This document shows positions 55,656 through 62,925 of a stretch of DNA of 64,000 nucleotides, one piece after another. Under the pieces are notes generated by a model that was not told where the DNA came from, made no database searches, and was given only the letters and a program-made list of their open reading frames with translations. The stretch is from Streptomyces tateyamensis (GTDB taxonomy: Bacteria > Actinomycetota > Actinomycetes > Streptomycetales > Streptomycetaceae): positions 36,185-100,184 of the forward strand of contig NZ_PYBW01000025.1 in assembly GCF_003205575.1 (NCBI RefSeq). The letters run 5' to 3'. The stretch's first letter is position 1. Every line of letters starts with the position of its first letter. The translations under genes and the position numbers were made by a program.

Positions 55656-56192
55656 ATGCGCGCTCGTCACTTCGCCGCCGGCAGCCTGCTCGCCCTGGCC
55701 CTGGGCCTGGCCGCGGCCGCCCCCGCCGCCGCCAACCCAGTCGTCATCGAACCGGACCCGGTCACCCCCGGCAGCCAGTTCGCGGTCTTCGACGGCGGAA
55801 ACTGCGACAGCGCCGGCGGCACCGCCACCTTCCGCTCCCGCGAGCAGGGCGGCGGCACCGAGGACATCCCGGCGGTCAAGCTGGGCTCGCTGCGCGGACT
55901 GGTGGGCGCCATCGCCACCGTCCCCGAGCACGCCCGGCCCGGTGTCTACGACGTCACGGTGCAGTGCACCACGGTCACCAAGAGCCAGGTGACCACGACC
56001 TTCACGGTGCACGGCGACCCCGGGCGCGGCGACCACGAGGAGGCGGGCCACCTGGCGCCGCAGGGCCCCAGCCACGCGGGCCTGGGCGGCGGCAGCGGGG
56101 TCGACCTGCCCGAGGCGCTGGCCGGGGTCACCCTGCTGGGCACCGCCACCGCGGCCGTGGTGCACCACCACCGGCGCCGGCGCGACGTCTGA
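55656..56192 (+). CDS. Secreted or membrane-anchored hypothetical protein
   Basis: A 178-residue protein. Signal peptide 1-26 (SLLALALGLAAAAPAAAN), then an Ig-like beta domain: PVTPGSQFAVFDGGNCDSA, IATVPEHARPGVYDVTVQC (two Cys near residues 45 and 104 likely bond). A Gly/His-rich linker leads to a C-terminal helix ALAGVTLLGTATAAVV with a basic end (HHHRRRRDV), making it a membrane-anchored surface protein. ATG at 55656 after GTGGAGTCCCCCC. Widespread in streptomycetes; function unknown. Confidence 0.72.
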   Translation: MRARHFAAGSLLALALGLAAAAPAAANPVVIEPDPVTPGSQFAVFDGGNCDSAGGTATFRSREQGGGTEDIPAVKLGSLRGLVGAIATVPEHARPGVYDVTVQCTTVTKSQVTTTFTVHGDPGRGDHEEAGHLAPQGPSHAGLGGGSGVDLPEALAGVTLLGTATAAVVHHHRRRRDV

Positions 56193-56217
56193 CTCCGGCC
56201 GAGTCCCTGACGGGGGC

Positions 56218-57642
56218 TCAGCCGGCGGTGGCCGGGCGGACCCGCCCGGCCACCGCGGCGCCCAGCAGTGCCACCGCCGTCAGCATGGCGAAGATCGCGG
56301 CGAACGCCGCCCGGGCGCCGCTGTCGGGCGTCGCGGCGGCCACCGAACCGCCGCCCAGCCCGGCGAAGAGCACCCCGGCCAACGCCACCAGCAGCACGTT
56401 GCCCAGCGCGTCGGACATCTGCAGCGAGGCCGAGTTGGCACCGGCCGCCTCGGGCGGCGAGAGCCGGAGCATCAGCACGCTGATGCTGGCGACCGAGATC
56501 CCCATGCCGAGCCCGCCGACCGTCCAGGCCGCCGCCGTGGCCCAGGTCGGCGCGGCCGGCCAGAGCACCAGCGCGGCCCCCGCGATCGCCACCGAGGTGA
56601 GCACGAAGCCCAGCCGGCTCAGCCCCTCGCGGTACCGCTCGGCGGCCGGCCGGCCCTGCAGCCAGGAGCCGAACGCCCAGGAGAGCCCGCCGCCGGTCAG
56701 CGTCAGGCCGGCCAGGGTCGGCGACAGCCCGCGCTCGGTCACCATCATCAGCGGGATGAACGATTCGGCAGCGATGAAGGCGCCCGCCGCCACGCCGCGC
56801 AGCAGGATCACGGTGGGCAGCCCGCGCCCGGCGCGCAGCGTGCCGGGCGGCAGCAGCCGCAGGACCGCGGGCCCCAGCAGCGCCGCGCCCGCGACCAGCG
56901 GCAGCAGCCCGAGCAGGTCCCGGCGCTCCCCCGCGTACTGCAACAGCCCCGCCCCGAGCGCGGCCATCGCGGCCAGCGCGATCCGGTGGCGGTCCAGCGC
57001 CCCGCCCGGGGCGGGCGGCTGGGCCCGCTCGGCCCGGCGCAGCGCCGGGCCCATCACCGCCAGCGGCAGCACCACCAGGGCCGGCACCGCCAGGAACACC
57101 CAGCGCCAGCCCAGCTGCTGGGTCACCGTGCCGGAGACCAGCGGCCCCAGGATCGAGGGCAGCACCCAGGCCGCCGCGAAGGCCGCGAACACCGCCGGCC
57201 GCAGCCGCTCCGGGTAGGCCCGCCCCACCACCACGTACAGCGCGACGATCACCAGTCCGCCGCCCAGGCCCTGGACGGCCCGGCCGCCGACGAAGGTCCA
57301 CATCCGGTCCGCCGTGCCGGCCACCACCAGCCCCGCCGCGAACACCCCGATCCCGCCGAACAGCGGCGCCATCGGCCCGCGCCGGTCGCACCACTCCCCC
57401 GCGAGGACCATGGCGAACAGCGTGGTGGTGAAGTACCCGGAGAAGGCGAACGCGTACAGCCCCACTCCGTGCAGCTCGCGCGCGGCCACCGGCATCGCGG
57501 TGTTCACCGCGGTCGCCTCGAAGGCCAGCAGCAGCACCACCGACACGATCCCCAGCGTCAGCGCCCGGTACCGCGCCCCCAGCACCCCGTCCTCCCCCAC
57601 GGGCGCGGACGGCAGCAACTGGGCGGTGTCGGTGGTGGTCAT
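56218..57642 (-). CDS. MFS transporter (drug exporter-like, about 14 helices)
   Basis: A 474-residue major-facilitator protein with about 13-14 hydrophobic segments. The first-loop motif GEWCDRRGPMAPLFGGIGVFAAG matches motif A (G-x-x-x-D-R-x-G, split here), and motif-C-like PSILGPLVSGTVTQQLGWRWVF fits drug antiporters of the DHA2 type. Start ATG 57642 lies just after TTACGAT and shows no ribosome site. A perfect palindrome, GGTCCTAGGACC at 57688-57699, is found 46 bases upstream. Substrate unknown. Confidence 0.85.
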   Translation of the reverse strand: MTTTDTAQLLPSAPVGEDGVLGARYRALTLGIVSVVLLLAFEATAVNTAMPVAARELHGVGLYAFAFSGYFTTTLFAMVLAGEWCDRRGPMAPLFGGIGVFAAGLVVAGTADRMWTFVGGRAVQGLGGGLVIVALYVVVGRAYPERLRPAVFAAFAAAWVLPSILGPLVSGTVTQQLGWRWVFLAVPALVVLPLAVMGPALRRAERAQPPAPGGALDRHRIALAAMAALGAGLLQYAGERRDLLGLLPLVAGAALLGPAVLRLLPPGTLRAGRGLPTVILLRGVAAGAFIAAESFIPLMMVTERGLSPTLAGLTLTGGGLSWAFGSWLQGRPAAERYREGLSRLGFVLTSVAIAGAALVLWPAAPTWATAAAWTVGGLGMGISVASISVLMLRLSPPEAAGANSASLQMSDALGNVLLVALAGVLFAGLGGGSVAAATPDSGARAAFAAIFAMLTAVALLGAAVAGRVRPATAG

Positions 57643-57687
57643 GGCTCACATCGTAAGACCCAACACCCCGTTTGACTCCTGACCTTT

Positions 57688-57699
57688 GGTCCTAGGACC
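57688..57699. promoter_or_regulatory. Palindrome GGTCCTAGGACC upstream of the MFS gene
   Basis: A perfect 12-bp palindrome 46 bases before the MFS ATG, a plausible site for a TetR- or MarR-type repressor. No regulator gene is adjacent. Confidence 0.4.
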
Positions 57700-57876
57700 C
57701 CACCGTACGAGTTCATGCAGCCGTCACACTCAGCCGTTGACCTGCCCCCGCCGCTGGACCAGAATCATTCTCGAAAGCACGGCGAATTCCCGCCCCACCC
57801 GACCTGGAGAGGAGCCCGTGCCATGCCCCGCACCGCCTTCTCCTGTTGTCGTCGCACGCACTGACGCACCGTCAAT

Positions 57877-57951
57877 GGCCGTGTGCCCGAGTGGTTCAGG
57901 GAACCGTCTGCAAAACGGTTTACACGGGTTCGATTCCCGTCATGGCCTCCA
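57877..57951 (+). tRNA. tRNA-Cys (GCA anticodon)
   Basis: Acceptor arms GGCCGTG (57877-57883) and CATGGCC (57941-57947) with one G-T pair, anticodon stem ACCGT/ACGGT with loop CTGCAAA giving GCA, T-arm ACGGGTTCGATTCCCGT, and encoded CCA at 57949-57951. Only small toxin-antitoxin remnants follow. Confidence 0.93.
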
Positions 57952-58036
57952 CTGCAATTCCGCGCAATTCACTCGCTCGGGTGAATCCCGTCGACTCCCC
58001 CGTCGCCGACCGCGTCGGCCACCTACGGTCGGCGCC

Positions 58037-58144
58037 ATGTCGGACCGGTACAGCATCGAGGTGGAACCCGAAGTCGAGAAGTGGCTCGACACCCTGACCC
58101 GCGAGCACTACCGCGCCGTGGAGTTCCAGGTCGACCGGGCATGA
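58037..58144 (+). pseudogene. Truncated RelE/HigB-like toxin
   Basis: A 35-residue ORF, MSDRYSIEVEPEVEKWLDTL then TREHYRAVEFQVDRA, matching the first helix-loop of RelE/HigB-type toxins (family length is about 110 residues). It stops after the first helix pair and overlaps a second short ORF by four bases (ATGA). The catalytic C-terminal half is absent. Confidence 0.6.
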
Positions 58145-58266
58145 GTCGCGGTGACCACACCCGGTGGACCATCCCTGCCGAGCACCGCGCCGACCCGGCG
58201 TACGTGGAGGCGGCGGCAGCCGCAGCCCGGGTCGCGTTCAACCCGACCGGCAGCCGGGCCGCCTGA
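58141..58266 (+). pseudogene. Probable remnant of the partner antitoxin
   Basis: A 41-residue ORF, MSRGDHTRWTIPAEHRADPA then YVEAAAAAARVAFN, resembling the N-terminus of XRE-type antitoxins encoded after HigB-like toxins (a short basic start, then a helix before the HTH). The HTH itself is missing. The identification is weaker than for the toxin fragment. Confidence 0.4.
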
Positions 58267-58273
58267 TCGCGGT

Positions 58274-60556
58274 CTAACCCACCACCGCGTCCTGCGCCTG
58301 GATCGGCAGTCGGCCCACCGGCAGGCCGGTGGCCGCCCGGACCGCGGCCGCGACCGCGGCGGGAGCGACGGCGGCCGGCACCGCGCTGACCGCCTTGGCG
58401 CCGAAGGTGGCGACCACGTCGCGCTCCTCCAGCAGGGCGGCGACCCGCACCTCGGGGGTGTCCAGGGCGGTGGGCAGCCGGTAGCCGGTGAGCGAGGGGT
58501 TGAGCAGCACGCCGCCGGCGGTGCGCAGGTCCTCCAGCAGCGCGGCGCCGATGCCCTGGGCCACGCCGGCCTCGATCCGGTCCTCGATCTGACCCGGGTT
58601 CAGCGCCCGGCCCACGTCCTGGGCCACCGTCACGTCCACCACCCGGACCGCGCCGAGCTCGATGTCCACGTCGACCACCGCACGCATCGCGCAGAAGGCG
58701 ATCGACACGAAGGCGTCGCCCTGCCCGGCCTCGTCCAGCGGCTCGGTGGGGTGCGGGCGGCACTGCGCGGTGGCCCACAGCTCCTTGCCCTCCAGCGCCT
58801 CGGCCACCGGCATGCCCAGCACGCCGTCGTAGGAGGTGATCTTGCCGTCGGCGATCGAGAGCAGCTCCACCGACATGCCGAAGTCCGCCGCGATCGGCGC
58901 GAGCAGCTGGTGGCGGACCATCAGCGCGGCCTTCTCCACCGCACCGCCGGAGACCCAGGTGTGCCGCCCGCGGGCCGCGGGGCCGGCGATCGACTGGTCG
59001 CTGTCCACCGGCGCGACGTACACCTCGCCCACCCCGAGCACCGACTGCACGATCTGCCGGGCCAGCGTGGCGAAGCCCTGGCCCGCGTCCACCGCCGCGC
59101 AGATCACCGTGGCGCTCCCGCTGCTGACCCGCACCGTGGCGGTGGAGACCTCGTCCGTCCCCTCGGCGCCGAGCATGTGGCACATGCCCACCGCGTAGCC
59201 GATCCCGCGCCGCACCGCGGCCGGGTCGCCGGCCCCGCCCGGGCCGCCGGGCAGCAGCCAGTCGGTGTCCGGCTCGTCGAGCGGCAGCGCGGGCAGCGGC
59301 ACCTCGGCCACCGCGTCCAGCAGCGCGGCCACCGGGGCCGGGCAGGTGACGGCCTGTCCGGTGGGCAGCGTGTCGCCGGTGGCCAGCACGTTGCGGCGGC
59401 GCACCTCCAGCGGGTCCAGGCCCAGCTGGGCGGCCAGCAGGTCCAGCTGCGACTCGTGCGCGAAGCAGGACTGCAGTGCGCCCTCGCCGCGCATCCGGCC
59501 GGCCGGCGGGTTGTTGGTGCGCACCGCCCAGGCGTCCACCGCCACGTTCGGACAGACGTAGGGGCCGACCGCGAAGGCGGTGGCGGCGGCCAGCGCCTCG
59601 GCCGAGACCTCGGCGTAGGCGCCGCCGTCCAGCAGGATCTGCGCCTCGACCTTGACCAGCTTGCCCTGCGCGTCGGCGTGGTGACGGTAGCGCAGCAGCG
59701 CGGGGTGCCGGGCGGCGTGCGCGTGGAAGGACTCCTCGCGGGTCAGCGTCATCTTCACCGGCCGACCGGTGCGCAGGGCCAGCAGCGCCAGGGTGACCTG
59801 GAAGGAGAGGTTCTCGCGGTCGCCGGTGGCGCCGGGCACGCCGGTGACCACCAGCCGGACCCGGTCCGTCTCCAGGCCCAGCCGGGCCGCCACCGCGTCG
59901 CGGTCGCCGTGCGGGTCGGTGGAGGACAGGTGCAGCTCGACCCCGCCGTCGGGGCGCGGCACCGCGAGGCCGGCCTCGGCGCCGATCGGCGCCGGGTCCT
60001 GCCGGCCGACCTGGTAGAGACCCTCGACCACCACCTCGCCTACCACCTCCTGGTCGCCGTGGCGCAGCGGCAGGTGGCGCAGCAGGTTGCCGTTGGGGTG
60101 CAGCGGCGGGCCGGTGAACGCCTGTTCGGGGTCGACCAGCGGCTCCAGCGGCTCGTAGTCGACCACGATCGCGGCGGCCGCCAGCCGGGCGGTGTCCGGG
60201 TGGTCGGCGGCCACCGCGGCGAGCGGCTCGCCGTGGTGGCGGACCACCTCGGCCGCCAGGACCGGGCGCTCGCCGTCGGCCGCCGCGGTCGGCAGGTCGG
60301 CGGCGGTGACCACCGCGTGCACCCCGGGCACGGCCAGCGCGGCCGAGGTGTCGATCGAGCGGATCCGGGCGTGCGGGTGCGGCGAGCGCAGCACCGCGCC
60401 CCACAGCAGGCCCTCCGCCCACAGGTCGGCGGCGTAGGGGTAGATGCCGAGCGCCTTGGGCAGCGCGTCGGTGCGCAGCGGGGAGGTGCCCAGGCCGAAC
60501 GGTGCGGCGGCGGGCGCCTCGGGCGCGGGTGCGGGGGCGGGTGCTTCGGTGGTCAT
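58274..60556 (-). CDS. Xanthine-dehydrogenase-family molybdenum subunit with atypical active site
   Basis: A 760-residue molybdopterin subunit of the XDH/CoxL family. It includes the first-domain start GLGTSPLRTDALPKALG, PAGRMRGEGALQSCFAHESQ in place of the usual RGFG segment, and ICAAVDAGQGFATLARQ (the QGxG turn). The catalytic Glu, normally in a GAKGxGEPP-like motif near the C-terminus, is missing: this protein reads FGAKAVSAVPAAVAP with Ala725 at the Glu position. ATG at 60556 overlaps the Fe-S subunit stop (ATGA). Last gene of three. Substrate unknown. Confidence 0.82.
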   Translation of the reverse strand: MTTEAPAPAPAPEAPAAAPFGLGTSPLRTDALPKALGIYPYAADLWAEGLLWGAVLRSPHPHARIRSIDTSAALAVPGVHAVVTAADLPTAAADGERPVLAAEVVRHHGEPLAAVAADHPDTARLAAAAIVVDYEPLEPLVDPEQAFTGPPLHPNGNLLRHLPLRHGDQEVVGEVVVEGLYQVGRQDPAPIGAEAGLAVPRPDGGVELHLSSTDPHGDRDAVAARLGLETDRVRLVVTGVPGATGDRENLSFQVTLALLALRTGRPVKMTLTREESFHAHAARHPALLRYRHHADAQGKLVKVEAQILLDGGAYAEVSAEALAAATAFAVGPYVCPNVAVDAWAVRTNNPPAGRMRGEGALQSCFAHESQLDLLAAQLGLDPLEVRRRNVLATGDTLPTGQAVTCPAPVAALLDAVAEVPLPALPLDEPDTDWLLPGGPGGAGDPAAVRRGIGYAVGMCHMLGAEGTDEVSTATVRVSSGSATVICAAVDAGQGFATLARQIVQSVLGVGEVYVAPVDSDQSIAGPAARGRHTWVSGGAVEKAALMVRHQLLAPIAADFGMSVELLSIADGKITSYDGVLGMPVAEALEGKELWATAQCRPHPTEPLDEAGQGDAFVSIAFCAMRAVVDVDIELGAVRVVDVTVAQDVGRALNPGQIEDRIEAGVAQGIGAALLEDLRTAGGVLLNPSLTGYRLPTALDTPEVRVAALLEERDVVATFGAKAVSAVPAAVAPAAVAAAVRAATGLPVGRLPIQAQDAVVG

Positions 60557-61707
60557 GCGTGGTCGTCCTCGGCCGGGCTGGGGGTGGTCTCGTAGACCGT
60601 GCCGTCGAAGGGGGTGGGCTGCGCCGGGACGCCGTGGGCGGGCGTGCCGGGGTAGCCGATGCCGTCGTAGGGCGCGCCCGGGTACGGGGCCTGGGCGTAC
60701 GGGCCGGCGGTGTACGGCGGGGCGGCCGGGTAGGCGGTGCCGTGACTGGGGGTGCCCTGGTGGGCGGTGCCGTGCGCGGGGGTCGGCTCGTACGGGGTGC
60801 CCTGCGCGGGGGTGCCCTCGTACGGGGCGCTGGTGGCGTGCGCCGGGGTGGGTTCGTAGCCGGCGCCGTCGTAGGCGGTGCCGGGGCCGTAGCCGTAGGC
60901 GGTCGGGTCGTAGCCCTGCGCGGGGATCACGCCCAGGCCGGTGCCCGCGGCGGTGGCGCCCGGGTGCTCCTCGGCACTGATCCAGCCCTCGTCGAACAGC
61001 GGCACCTCGCCGACCGTGGCGGTCTGGGTCCAGGCGTCCTGGTAGACCGGCGGCTCCTGGGCCGCCGTGTCCTCGGGCTCCGGTGCGGCGGCCGCGGGCG
61101 AGGCCTCGGCCCCGGCGGCCTCGGCGGCCGCCTGCTGCGCCGCCTCCTCGGCCGCCAGCAGCGCGGCCGCCCGTTGGTCGGCCACCGACTGGACGGCGGC
61201 GAGCGCGCTGCGGTAGCCGGTGCACCGGCACAGGTTGCCGCACAGCGCCTGCCGGGCCTCCACCTCGCTGGGCCGGTGGTTGCGCTGCAGCAGGTCGTGC
61301 ACCGCCATCGCCATGCCGGGCGTGCAGTAGCCGCACTGCACCGCCCCGGACTCGGCCAGCGCCTGCTGCACGTCACTGGCCGCGCCGGCGGCCGACAGGC
61401 CCTCCACGGTGCTGACCTCGCAGTCCGCCGCGAGCGCCGCCGGGACCAGGCAGCCGGCCACCAGCTGCCCGTCCACCTGCACCGAGCAGGCCCCGCACTC
61501 GCCCTGCTCGCAGCCGTTCTTGGCGCCGGCCAGTCCGAGCCGCTCGCGCAGCACGTACAGCAGGCTCTCGCCGATCCAGGCGTCGGCGACCGGCCGCTCG
61601 AAGCCGTTCACCCGCAGGACGTACGAGGTGGTCGGACGCGGGTCCCCCGCCGGAGCGGGGTGGTTCATCGACGCGGTCGTCAGGTCCGCGATCTGCTCGG
61701 CCGTCAC
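60553..61707 (-). CDS. XDH-family [2Fe-2S] subunit with long repetitive tail
   Basis: A 384-residue protein; normal subunits have about 160-200 residues. The Fe-S core has the plant-ferredoxin cysteines Cys66, Cys71, Cys74 and Cys86 (NGCEQGECGACSVQVDG), and the helical cluster Cys125, Cys128, Cys160 and Cys162 (QCGYCTPGMAMAV, LCGNLCRCTGY). From about residue 185 to the end the chain is Ala/Glu- then Pro/Tyr/Gly/Thr-rich with loosely repeated GTPYEPTPAHGT-like units. GTG 61707 overlaps the FAD subunit stop (GTGA). It should pass electrons from the Mo centre to FAD. Confidence 0.85.
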   Translation of the reverse strand: MTAEQIADLTTASMNHPAPAGDPRPTTSYVLRVNGFERPVADAWIGESLLYVLRERLGLAGAKNGCEQGECGACSVQVDGQLVAGCLVPAALAADCEVSTVEGLSAAGAASDVQQALAESGAVQCGYCTPGMAMAVHDLLQRNHRPSEVEARQALCGNLCRCTGYRSALAAVQSVADQRAAALLAAEEAAQQAAAEAAGAEASPAAAAPEPEDTAAQEPPVYQDAWTQTATVGEVPLFDEGWISAEEHPGATAAGTGLGVIPAQGYDPTAYGYGPGTAYDGAGYEPTPAHATSAPYEGTPAQGTPYEPTPAHGTAHQGTPSHGTAYPAAPPYTAGPYAQAPYPGAPYDGIGYPGTPAHGVPAQPTPFDGTVYETTPSPAEDDHA

Positions 61708-62600
61708 TTCAGTGCCCTTCCCAGTGCCCGGCGGGCCAGCACCGCCACCGTACGCCGTAGTGCCACGGCCGCCGCCGTCGGCCCCTCGCCGGCGGTGCCC
61801 GCGGCCGGGTCGGCGCCGTAGCCGTCCGGCACGCAGGCGCTCGCCACGTACTCGCCGAACGCGGCGGCGGCGGCCGGATCGATGGTGCGCGCCCCTTCCT
61901 CGCCGCGGGCCGACCAGTCGATGCATCCCGCCACCCAGGCCTCGGCCTCCAGCGGGCGCAGCGGCACCGGCGCGACCGCGCCGACCGCGCAGCGCACCCC
62001 GCGCCGGGCCGGGTCGAGCACCAGGGCGACCGAGGCGGTGGCGCGGGACGGGCCGCTGCGCCCGGTGGCCTTGAGGAAGACCTGCGGCGCGTGCAGCAGC
62101 GGCACCCGGACCCAGGTGAGCAGTTCGCCCGCCCGCATGGGGTCGTGACCGGTGAGCAGGTGACTGACCGGCACCTCGCGGGTGGCGCCGGCCCGGGCCA
62201 GGGTGACCACGGCCTCCAGGGCGGCCAGCACCGGCAGCGTGTCGCCGGTGGCGGCGTTGGTCGCGATGTTGCCGCCCAGCGTGCCGACGTTGCGGGTCTG
62301 CGGGGGGCCGGCGGTGCGGGCGGCGTCGGCCAGCGCCGGGATCAGCGCGGCGAAGTCGGGGCGGTCCATCCGAGCCAGGGTCAGTCCGGCGCCGAGCACG
62401 GCGGTGCCACCGTCCTCGTAGCGCCAGCCGCGCAGTTCGGTGATCCGCCCCAGGCCGAGCAGCGCGGCCGGGCGCAGCCGGCCGGCGTTGACCGCCTCCA
62501 TCAGGTCGGTGCCGCCGGCCACCGGGACCGCGGCGGGCGAGGCCCCGAGCGCCTCCACGGCCTCGTCGAGGGAGGTCGGCAGCATGATCGTCCGGTTCAC
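61704..62600 (-). CDS. XDH-family FAD-binding subunit
   Basis: A 298-residue FAD subunit (CoxM/PucC-like). The first FAD motif is VPVAGGTDLMEAVNAG and the second TRNVGTLGGNIATNAATGD (TLGGN type). The C-terminal third has the CO-dehydrogenase flavoprotein domain. Start is GTG at 62600 (ribosome site GGTGGG) or GTG at 62621, whose AGGAGA lies too close. First gene of the operon; the promoter should lie in 62601-62925, where I see no clear -35/-10 pair. Confidence 0.85.
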   Translation of the reverse strand: MNRTIMLPTSLDEAVEALGASPAAVPVAGGTDLMEAVNAGRLRPAALLGLGRITELRGWRYEDGGTAVLGAGLTLARMDRPDFAALIPALADAARTAGPPQTRNVGTLGGNIATNAATGDTLPVLAALEAVVTLARAGATREVPVSHLLTGHDPMRAGELLTWVRVPLLHAPQVFLKATGRSGPSRATASVALVLDPARRGVRCAVGAVAPVPLRPLEAEAWVAGCIDWSARGEEGARTIDPAAAAAFGEYVASACVPDGYGADPAAGTAGEGPTAAAVALRRTVAVLARRALGRALK

Positions 62601-62925
62601 CTGGATCCCACCGTGCTCCACTCTCCTGGGCCGTGCTCAGCCGTCTCGGCCGGCTGCCGGGCCGGCCAGGTCCGTCGGCACCGCGGACTCGCGGCACCGC
62701 CCGTAGCGTACGGGCGATGGGCGGCCGAACAGAAGCAGCCCATCGGGTCGGGCAACTCTGGCACACCGCGCACCGTGATCGCCGTCCGGGTACAGGACGA
62801 TCCGGTCACTTTTTGGGCACAACGCCCCGTAAATTGACCGGATATTCACCTGTTCTTGACGCCTGCGCCGCGCGAAAGGTTCCGGAACGATCAACCGGCC
62901 GGGCCGACGCGCCGTCAGGCCGCCC
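62601..62925. other. 325-bp intergenic region before the XDH operon
   Basis: Contains one AT-richer stretch near 62,805-62,860 that likely holds the operon promoter. No operator-like repeat or gene was recognised. It also spans the 3' side of the hexosaminidase gene, with no clear terminator. Confidence 0.35.

Noticed and set aside
60557..61336. Extension of the Mo subunit to 1020 residues
   Set aside because: The added part is an alternative frame of the Fe-S subunit tail; the ATG at 60556 begins the family N-terminus.
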